Assembly (NCBI GenBank): GCA_028711205.1
Contig: JAQTSP010000149.1
Location: 1-6,518 of the forward strand
From: Eubacteriales bacterium
GTDB lineage: Bacteria > Bacillota > Clostridia > Christensenellales > SZUA-584
DNA: 6,518 nt
Direction of reading: 5' to 3'
Notes under the pieces: model-generated
Database searches by the model: none
What the model was told of the DNA's origin: nothing
What the model saw: only the letters and a program-made list of their open reading frames with translations
Shown here: positions 1 to 5,349 of the stretch, piece by piece
Position numbering within the stretch: position 1 is the stretch's first letter
Layout: the number at the start of each line of letters is the position of its first letter
Made by a program: the position numbers and the translations under genes

Positions 1-646
1 TGGGGGCCATCGGGCCTTCTCCGTTCACGACATCGTTAGAGTCGATCATACGTCCGTGCCTGTGCGCGACGACGGATATACCTCCGCCCATATGGGTTAT
101 TATGAGATTGAGGTCACGGTAATTTCTGCCTATTGATGCAGCGTACTGTAACCCCACCTCTTTTTGGCTTAGCGCATGCGTCCTGCTTTCACGGTATATG
201 CCGCGCAAGCCAGTGATACGCGCTACATCCTGAAATTCGTCCGTATCCGGCGAGTTGACCACATACGCCGGAGCTTTACTTATCTCCGCCAGTTCATGGG
301 CAAGAATGGATCCCAACATGGCCGGATGCTTAACCAGATGCCCGTCCGCCGCGTGTTTGAGTACGAGGTCGTCTACGATGTACGTCCCGCTCTCGACTGC
401 CTCCAGACTACCGCCACGACCGGAATATGCGCTGACGTCGTTAAGTGATATGCCGCCCTTCTCCAGCGCGTCCAATATCTTCTTTTTCCGATAATCAAGC
501 TGATCTATGATTTCCTTGAAATCAGCGAGTTCCTCCGTGGTGTGTGGAATACTTACCGAAAATATCTGGTCCTCGTTGTTAAACACAGCCACTTTAGTGG
601 AAGTCGAACCGGGATTTACCGCAATTATTTTATAAACTTTCTCCAT
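1..646 (-). CDS. buk: Butyrate kinase, N-terminal 215 residues (C-terminus beyond left edge)
   Basis: Butyrate kinase transfers phosphate from butyryl-phosphate to ADP, giving butyrate and ATP in the cytoplasm; relatives also use branched-chain acyl-phosphates. I translated the minus strand from the ATG at 646-644: the frame stays open to the window edge, giving 215 residues of a family of about 355. The acetokinase-type (ASKHA fold) signatures are in place: the first phosphate loop NPGSTSTK at residues 11-18, GRGG at 77-80, and the second phosphate-binding stretch THMGGGIS at 184-191, followed by GEGPMAP at 209-215. The spacing and the HMGGG form match butyrate kinase better than acetate kinase. 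The start is supported by an AGGAG five bases upstream that overlaps the stop codon of the preceding gene, only eight bases away, so translation is probably coupled. It is the third gene of the operon, directly after its partner transferase. Acyl specificity cannot be read from sequence; a branched-chain fatty acid kinase role is possible. Confidence 0.95.
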   Translation of the reverse strand, partial: MEKVYKIIAVNPGSTSTKVAVFNNEDQIFSVSIPHTTEELADFKEIIDQLDYRKKKILDALEKGGISLNDVSAYSGRGGSLEAVESGTYIVDDLVLKHAADGHLVKHPAMLGSILAHELAEISKAPAYVVNSPDTDEFQDVARITGLRGIYRESRTHALSQKEVGLQYAASIGRNYRDLNLIITHMGGGISVVAHRHGRMIDSNDVVNGEGPMAP

Positions 647-651
647 TTTCA

Positions 652-656
652 CTCCT
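652..656 (-). promoter_or_regulatory. Ribosome binding site of butyrate kinase, overlapping the upstream stop codon
   Basis: On the minus strand AGGAG lies five bases before the ATG at 646. Its first two bases are also the last two bases of the TAG stop of the phosphate butyryltransferase gene. This overlap supports the chosen start and suggests coupled translation of the two enzymes. Confidence 0.8.
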
Positions 657-1560
657 ATCGTACCAGCAGCGTCGCGACGGCTATGGTATTAAACTTGGTA
701 TCCCAGCTGTCTGCACGCGAAGTGAATACGATAGGTGCTTTTGCTCCCGCCACCACGCCTGCCGACTTCACGTGTGCGAAGAACGCCAGCGATTTGTACA
801 GCACATTGCCAACGTCCAGCGTCGAGACAAGCAGCATATCCGCTTTTCCTGCAACAGGGCTTTTATATCCCTTATGCTTTGCGGCTTTCTCGGATATCGC
901 AAGGTCAAAAGATATCGGACCGGCAACAACGCATCCGGTTATCTCACCTTCTACGTTCTGCTTCATCAGCTCTGCGCCGTCAATCGAAGACTGTATCTTT
1001 GGGTTTACCGTTTCGCTACTGCTTAGCACAGCTACTTTCGGCTCGGCTATGCCCAGCCTGTGCAATATCTCCACACCGTTTTGGATTATCTTCTTTTTCA
1101 TTTCCAGATCCGGCTCGGGAATGAACCCGGGGTCGGTAATAAACAGTAACCGCTCGTTTTCTTTATCTTCTACGATAGCGATGGAACTTATGGCTCTGTC
1201 CCCATCTCTCAGGCCGTATTCTTTATTGAGCACTGCTTTCATGAAAACAGAGCTCGACACCATTCCCTTCATTATGATGTCAGCCTTGTGCGACGAAACT
1301 AAACGGACCGCGTCACCGCACGCGTCCTCATCGCTGCACGCGTCGAATATCTCATAATCGGCGGGATGTGCGCCCTGAGACTGCAATGCCTTTCTTATCT
1401 TCCCGCTGTCTCCGAACAAAGTAAAGTCGGCTACGCCCTCATCCTTGCCGTGGATGACGGCCTCAAGCACCTCGGCATCCGCAGCTGCGGCTACCGCTAC
1501 TTTTTTGCGGCCAAATGTCTGTTCTTTTGCACCGGCGATCAACTCATCTATGCTTTTCAA
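655..1560 (-). CDS. ptb: Phosphate butyryltransferase
   Basis: This enzyme exchanges CoA for phosphate on butyryl-CoA, or a similar acyl-CoA, producing the acyl-phosphate used by the adjacent butyrate kinase. The protein is 301 residues, the usual full length for Ptb and shorter than typical Pta enzymes. Stretches that match my recollection of the clostridial Ptb sequence include VAVAAAAD near 21-28, the MKG/VLNKEYGLR region at 97-118, LLFITD at 138-143, NPKIQSS at 186-192, GCVVAGPISFDLAISEKAA at 209-227, AGKAD at 237-241 and TSRADS at 280-285. The start is a TTG at 1560-1558, not an ATG: a GGAGG six bases upstream and the match of MKSIDELIAGAK to Ptb N-termini both support it, and the only nearby upstream ATG is out of frame. 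It sits 28 bases after the oxidoreductase stop and 8 bases before butyrate kinase, so it is the middle gene of the operon. A phosphotransacetylase of the same superfamily is the main alternative, but the kinase next door favours Ptb. Confidence 0.95.
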   Translation of the reverse strand: MKSIDELIAGAKEQTFGRKKVAVAAAADAEVLEAVIHGKDEGVADFTLFGDSGKIRKALQSQGAHPADYEIFDACSDEDACGDAVRLVSSHKADIIMKGMVSSSVFMKAVLNKEYGLRDGDRAISSIAIVEDKENERLLFITDPGFIPEPDLEMKKKIIQNGVEILHRLGIAEPKVAVLSSSETVNPKIQSSIDGAELMKQNVEGEITGCVVAGPISFDLAISEKAAKHKGYKSPVAGKADMLLVSTLDVGNVLYKSLAFFAHVKSAGVVAGAKAPIVFTSRADSWDTKFNTIAVATLLVR

Positions 1561-1566
1561 TGACTG

Positions 1567-1571
1567 CCTCC
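1567..1571 (-). promoter_or_regulatory. Ribosome binding site that fixes the TTG start of ptb
   Basis: GGAGG on the minus strand lies six bases upstream of the TTG at 1560, inside the 28-base gap after the oxidoreductase stop. An ATG at 1585-1583 is upstream of this site and out of frame with the transferase, so the site points to TTG as the real start codon. Confidence 0.85.
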
Positions 1572-1588
1572 AATTCCGATGTCATATT

Positions 1589-4500
1589 CTATTCCGCCAT
1601 CTTTCTATACTGCTCATATTTGAGCTTGGCTTCTACACGCGCCTCTTCAAACAGCACCTCGGCACGGTCGGCAAACGTCTTCTCGAGCACCGTAAATCTA
1701 TTCTCCCCTCTCAGGAACTCGATGTAATCGAGAACAGGCTCTTTTGAATCGAATATGAACGGATTCTTGCCCTGTGCGGCAAGCTGCGGGTTGTATCTGT
1801 AAAGCAACCAATACCCCGCTTCCACAGCACGTTTCATTTCCGTCTGCACCGTATTCATACCCGCCTTAAGCCCGTGGCTTATACATGGCGCATAGGCGAT
1901 TATCAGAGAAGGCCCGGGATACGCCTCCGCCTCCAGCACTGCTTTGAGCAGTTGTGCATAGTCAGCACCCATCGACACCTGCGCCACATAGACGTTGTGA
2001 TAGTTCATGGCCATCATGCCCAGGTCTTTTTTTTGCGAGGTTTTGCCCGATGCCGCAAATCTCGCCACCGCACCTTTTTGCGTTGCCTTTGATGCCTGCC
2101 CTCCCGTGTTGGAATAAACTTCGGTGTCAAGGACGAGCATATTCACATCCACACCCGACGCCAGCACATGATCCAAGCCACCGTAACCGATATCGTATGC
2201 CCAACCGTCGCCGCCAAACATCCAAACGGATTTTTTTATTAGATACTCCTGATTGTCTTTCAGGTAAGTTATGAGCTTGCCTTCTTCTCCCTTGGCATGT
2301 GCCGATAAGACGTATTCTCTCAGCTTCTCGCCCGTCTTCTTGGAGCGCTCACCGTCTGCAAACGCTTCCACCCATTCGCCGATACAGTTTTTCAGCTTGT
2401 TGTCGCTCGTTATCCCGGTCAGGCGCAGTGCTTTTTCCTTCAGGCTGCGACGCTGTTCTTCAATGCCCAGGCAGATGCCCATACCGAATTCCGCATTATC
2501 CTCAAACAGCGAATTTGAATGTGCCGGTCCAAAGCCTTTTTGGTTAGTCGTGTACGGAAAGGCCGGGTAGTTCGTCGACCATACCTGTGCGCATCCCGTT
2601 GCCGCAGCAATACACATCCTGTCGCCGAACAGCTGCGTGATAAGTTTGGCATATGGCGTCTCTCCACAGCCCGGGCAAGCACCCGGATACTCCAGCAGCG
2701 GCAACTCAAACTGACTGCCCTTAACCGTCTTACAACCGAGTGGATTTTTCTTGAAGGGAAGCGCCGTCACATAGTCCCAGTAGACCATCTCGTCTTCGTG
2801 CCTGGCAAGCGGTTCCATCGTAAGCGCCTTTTGCTTGCTCGGACATACGTTGACACAACTTGCACATCCAGCACAATCGAGAGGATTTATCTGTATCGAG
2901 AACCGATAGTTCTTTAGCACCTTTTCATTTGCCGGTGCGTATTTTATGCCCTTGGGTGCATTCGCAACCTCTTTTTCGTTAAGCAGGAAGGGGCGTATCG
3001 TCGCATGCGGACAGACATAAGCACATCTGTTACACTGTATACACGCATCTTTATCCCAAACGGGAACCGCAAACGCTATGCCGCGCCGTTCATATTTCGA
3101 AGTGCCGACAGGCATCGTCCCGTCCGCCGCGTCAGCAAATGCGCTGACGGGGATGCTATTGCCTTTCTGGGCATTCGCGAGGTTCATTTGGGTACGCACG
3201 AACTCGGGAAGATCCTTGTCTTCTTTACGTTCCGGTTCGCATACACAATTCGCCCATGCTTTGGGAACCTCAATCTTGACGAGATTCTCTATACCCTGGT
3301 CGACTGCCTCATAATTCATCCGCAGCACATTATCACCCTTCATGCCATATGTCTTTTTGATCTGGCTTTTCATATGCCCGACAGCTCGGTCGATGGGGAT
3401 GATGTCAAGTATCTTGAAGAATGCCGCCTGCAGGATGGTGTTGACCCTCTGCCCCATGCCCAGCTTGGCCGCGATACCAGTGGAATCGATGGTATAGAGC
3501 GAGACGTTATTTTCCGCAATATACTTTTTATATGCCGAGGGCAGATGCGCGTCCAATTCTTCGGGCGTCCAACTACAATTGAGCAGGAATGAGCCTCCCG
3601 GAGCGACGTCGGATATAATATTGTATTTGAACACATATTGCTGATTGTGGCAGGCGACGATATCCGCTTTCTCGATTATATAGGATGACAGAATCGGCTT
3701 GTGCCCGAACCGCAGATGCGATTTCGTGATGCTTCCCGATTTCCTGCCGTCATACTCGAAGTAAGCCTGTACAAACATATCGGTATTTTCACCGATGATC
3801 TTGATAGCGTTTTTGTTCGCACCGACGGTGCCGTCCGAAGCCATGCCCCAAAACTTGCATTTTACGGTGTCGTCAAAAAGCACATTAACGCAATCGCCGA
3901 CTTGGAGCGACGTATGCGAAACGTCATCGCAAATTCCGACCGTAAAGTGGTTCTTAGGCTGCGCTTGCTTGCTGTTTTCATATACCGCAATGATTTGTGC
4001 GGGAGGCGTATCTTTCCCGCCGATGCCGAAACGACCACTTGTCACAAGCGGACGTAGCTCCGACTCGTAGAGCGTGGCGCACACGTCTTCATACAGCGGA
4101 TCCCCGACTGCACCCGGCTCTTTCGTCCTGTCAAGAACGGTGATCCTTTTGACGGTCTTTGGTAAAGCATTCAGAAAATGCGTCTGGCTGAAAGGCCTGT
4201 AAAGATGGACCTGCAGGAAGCCGACTTTCTCTCCCCTGGCGTTGAGATAATCTACCGTTTCACGGATGGTGCCACTCACCGAGCACATGGCTACGATGAC
4301 ATGCTCCGCATCCGGCGCACCGTAGTAGTTGAAGAGATGATAGTTCCTGCGCGTGACTTTATTGATCTTACGCATAGATTCTTCCACGATGTCGGGCAAC
4401 GCGGTAAAATACGGCGTGCAGGCTTCGCGGCTCTGGAAATATGTATCGGTACTTTGTCCGGATGTACGCAGTACCGGGTACTCGGGATTGAGCGCGCTCT

Positions 4501-5113
4501 TACGGAATTCTGCAAGAGCGTCCTGATCGACGAGGTCGTAAAGCGTCTCGTTGTCCAGACATTCGATTTTTTGTATCTCATGAGATGTCCTGAACCCATC
4601 GAAAAAGTGCATAAACGGCACATGGCCTTTTATTGATGCCAGATGCGCTACCGCACCCAAGTCCATGACTTCCTGAACATCCGAAGACGCAAGCATCGCA
4701 AAGCCCGTTGCGCGGCACGCCATTACGTCAGAGTGTTCCGCGCTGATGGAATATGCGTGCGGGGCAACCGAGCGCGACGCCACATGTATTACACCGCTCT
4801 TGAGCTGTCCTGCCATACGGTACATGACCGGGATCATAAGCAACAATCCCTGGGATGAAGTATAAGTCGATGTCAAAATGCCCGCCTCCATCGCTCCATG
4901 CACTGCTGCCGCCGCACCGGCTTCGGACTGCATTTCAATTATCCGCACGGGTTTGCCGAAGATGTTTTTGCGCCCGTTAGCAGCCCATGCATCGATATTC
5001 TCCGCAATGGGTGAAGACGGTGTGATGGGATAGATTGCAGCAAATTCGGTGAACGCATATGCAACGTGCGCCGCCGCTTCGTTTCCATCGATTGTTCTGA
5101 TTATTGATTTCAT
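1589..5113 (-). CDS. nifJ: Pyruvate:ferredoxin (flavodoxin) oxidoreductase, single-chain
   Basis: The enzyme oxidatively decarboxylates pyruvate with CoA to acetyl-CoA and CO2 and passes two electrons to ferredoxin or flavodoxin, in the cytoplasm of anaerobes. The 1174-residue chain has all modules of the homodimeric form. YPITPSSP at 28-35 includes Thr31, with Glu64 and Arg114 at the numbers known for pyruvate and thiamine diphosphate contacts in the Desulfovibrio africanus enzyme. A 2[4Fe-4S] ferredoxin domain follows, with Cys691/694/697/701 and 747/750/753/757. The proximal cluster ligands are Cys813, 816, 841 and 1077. The thiamine diphosphate/Mg motif runs from GDG at 968-970 to Asn1002 in EVYSNTGG. 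No key residue is missing. It lacks the roughly 60-residue C-terminal extension described for the D. africanus enzyme. The ATG at 5113 is chosen because the protein then begins MKSIIRTIDGNEAAA, as homologues do, with GAGGT nine bases upstream. The frame is open back to an ATG at 5245, but that codon lies within the promoter. It is the first gene of the operon. Confidence 0.98.
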   Translation of the reverse strand: MKSIIRTIDGNEAAAHVAYAFTEFAAIYPITPSSPIAENIDAWAANGRKNIFGKPVRIIEMQSEAGAAAAVHGAMEAGILTSTYTSSQGLLLMIPVMYRMAGQLKSGVIHVASRSVAPHAYSISAEHSDVMACRATGFAMLASSDVQEVMDLGAVAHLASIKGHVPFMHFFDGFRTSHEIQKIECLDNETLYDLVDQDALAEFRKSALNPEYPVLRTSGQSTDTYFQSREACTPYFTALPDIVEESMRKINKVTRRNYHLFNYYGAPDAEHVIVAMCSVSGTIRETVDYLNARGEKVGFLQVHLYRPFSQTHFLNALPKTVKRITVLDRTKEPGAVGDPLYEDVCATLYESELRPLVTSGRFGIGGKDTPPAQIIAVYENSKQAQPKNHFTVGICDDVSHTSLQVGDCVNVLFDDTVKCKFWGMASDGTVGANKNAIKIIGENTDMFVQAYFEYDGRKSGSITKSHLRFGHKPILSSYIIEKADIVACHNQQYVFKYNIISDVAPGGSFLLNCSWTPEELDAHLPSAYKKYIAENNVSLYTIDSTGIAAKLGMGQRVNTILQAAFFKILDIIPIDRAVGHMKSQIKKTYGMKGDNVLRMNYEAVDQGIENLVKIEVPKAWANCVCEPERKEDKDLPEFVRTQMNLANAQKGNSIPVSAFADAADGTMPVGTSKYERRGIAFAVPVWDKDACIQCNRCAYVCPHATIRPFLLNEKEVANAPKGIKYAPANEKVLKNYRFSIQINPLDCAGCASCVNVCPSKQKALTMEPLARHEDEMVYWDYVTALPFKKNPLGCKTVKGSQFELPLLEYPGACPGCGETPYAKLITQLFGDRMCIAAATGCAQVWSTNYPAFPYTTNQKGFGPAHSNSLFEDNAEFGMGICLGIEEQRRSLKEKALRLTGITSDNKLKNCIGEWVEAFADGERSKKTGEKLREYVLSAHAKGEEGKLITYLKDNQEYLIKKSVWMFGGDGWAYDIGYGGLDHVLASGVDVNMLVLDTEVYSNTGGQASKATQKGAVARFAASGKTSQKKDLGMMAMNYHNVYVAQVSMGADYAQLLKAVLEAEAYPGPSLIIAYAPCISHGLKAGMNTVQTEMKRAVEAGYWLLYRYNPQLAAQGKNPFIFDSKEPVLDYIEFLRGENRFTVLEKTFADRAEVLFEEARVEAKLKYEQYRKMAE

Positions 5114-5122
5114 ATAACAGGT

Positions 5123-5129
5123 ACCTCTT
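5123..5129 (-). promoter_or_regulatory. Ribosome binding site of the pyruvate:ferredoxin oxidoreductase
   Basis: AAGAGGT on the minus strand lies nine bases before the ATG at 5113. The match to the anti-Shine-Dalgarno sequence is moderate and the spacing a little long, but it supports this start over the in-frame ATG at 5245. Confidence 0.6.
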
Positions 5130-5179
5130 ATCTTGATTGAGATTTCCGTCGTTAAGCGGGCAAAACGGCACAATATCTT

Positions 5180-5198
5180 ATGTCTGTTATGTAGACAT
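5180..5198. repeat. 19-base perfect dyad in the leader of the oxidoreductase operon
   Basis: ATGTCT and AGACAT are perfect inverted arms separated by seven bases. With transcription predicted to start near 5218, the dyad falls at about +21 to +39 of the leader, downstream of the promoter. It could be an operator acting as a roadblock, a short RNA hairpin, or chance. No T-run follows, so it is not a standard terminator. I recognise no known regulator consensus in it. Confidence 0.35.
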
Positions 5199-5224
5199 TT
5201 AATTAAGTATACTGTACAATATGT

Positions 5225-5253
5225 ATTATATTCTACCGATACCATTTCGTCAA
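5225..5253 (-). promoter_or_regulatory. Near-consensus housekeeping-type promoter for the nifJ-ptb-buk operon
   Basis: On the minus strand TTGACG (5253-5248) is followed after exactly 17 bases by a perfect TATAAT (5230-5225). Transcription should begin near 5218, giving an untranslated leader of about 105 bases before the ATG at 5113. Such a strong core promoter fits a central fermentation operon; any control would probably come from a repressor or from the leader. Confidence 0.8.
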
Positions 5254-5280
5254 TATAATATTAATAATTGATTATTTTTT

Positions 5281-5305
5281 ATATTTGTTTATAAAATTCA
5301 AATAT
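5281..5305. repeat. 25-base dyad over the -35 region of the flavoenzyme promoter, possible operator
   Basis: ATATTTG (5281-5287) and CAAATAT (5299-5305) are perfect seven-base inverted arms around an 11-base AT-rich centre. The dyad covers the -35 region and part of the spacer of the plus-strand promoter, a place where a bound dimeric regulator would block polymerase. In DNA this AT-rich, arms of this length can arise by chance, so the call is tentative. Confidence 0.35.
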
Positions 5306-5317
5306 GCATGCTATAAT
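5288..5317 (+). promoter_or_regulatory. Extended -10 promoter for the flavin oxidoreductase gene
   Basis: A perfect TATAAT at 5312-5317 is preceded by TG at 5309-5310, one base away, which makes an extended -10 element. The -35 is weak: the best candidate is TTTATA at 5288-5293 with an 18-base spacer. Transcription should begin near 5324, giving a leader of about 25 bases. Confidence 0.7.
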
Positions 5318-5335
5318 GAAGGGAACAAAAAACAG

Positions 5336-5341
5336 AAGGAG
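5336..5341 (+). promoter_or_regulatory. Ribosome binding site of the flavin oxidoreductase
   Basis: AAGGAG lies eight bases upstream of the ATG at 5350. It is a strong site at normal spacing and settles the start of the plus-strand gene. Confidence 0.85.
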
Positions 5342-5349
5342 TTATCGCT

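Noticed and set aside
542..1357. A 271-codon open frame on the plus strand opposite ptb
   Set aside because: It is the antisense shadow of a full-length, well-matched transferase, is rich in Ser and Thr from complementary codons, and shows no recognisable motif.
5142..5173. Possible hairpin in the nifJ leader pairing CCGT with ACGG around a G+C-rich stretch
   Set aside because: The stem is only four bases with a long loop and no downstream T-run, so it supports neither a terminator nor a riboswitch.
5114..5245. In-frame N-terminal extension of the oxidoreductase from an ATG at 5245
   Set aside because: That ATG lies in the spacer between the -35 and -10 elements of the operon promoter, upstream of the predicted start of transcription. 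The extra 44 residues do not resemble the family, whose members begin at the MKSIIRTIDG segment.
5263..5276. AATAAT-TG-ATTATT dyad between the two promoters
   Set aside because: The arms are only six bases and purely A and T in an extremely AT-rich stretch, so chance is a sufficient explanation.
5114..5349. Searched by eye for Rex, CRP/FNR, CodY and CcpA type operators
   Set aside because: None of the consensus dyads I know for these regulators appears in convincing form; only the unassigned dyads reported above stand out.
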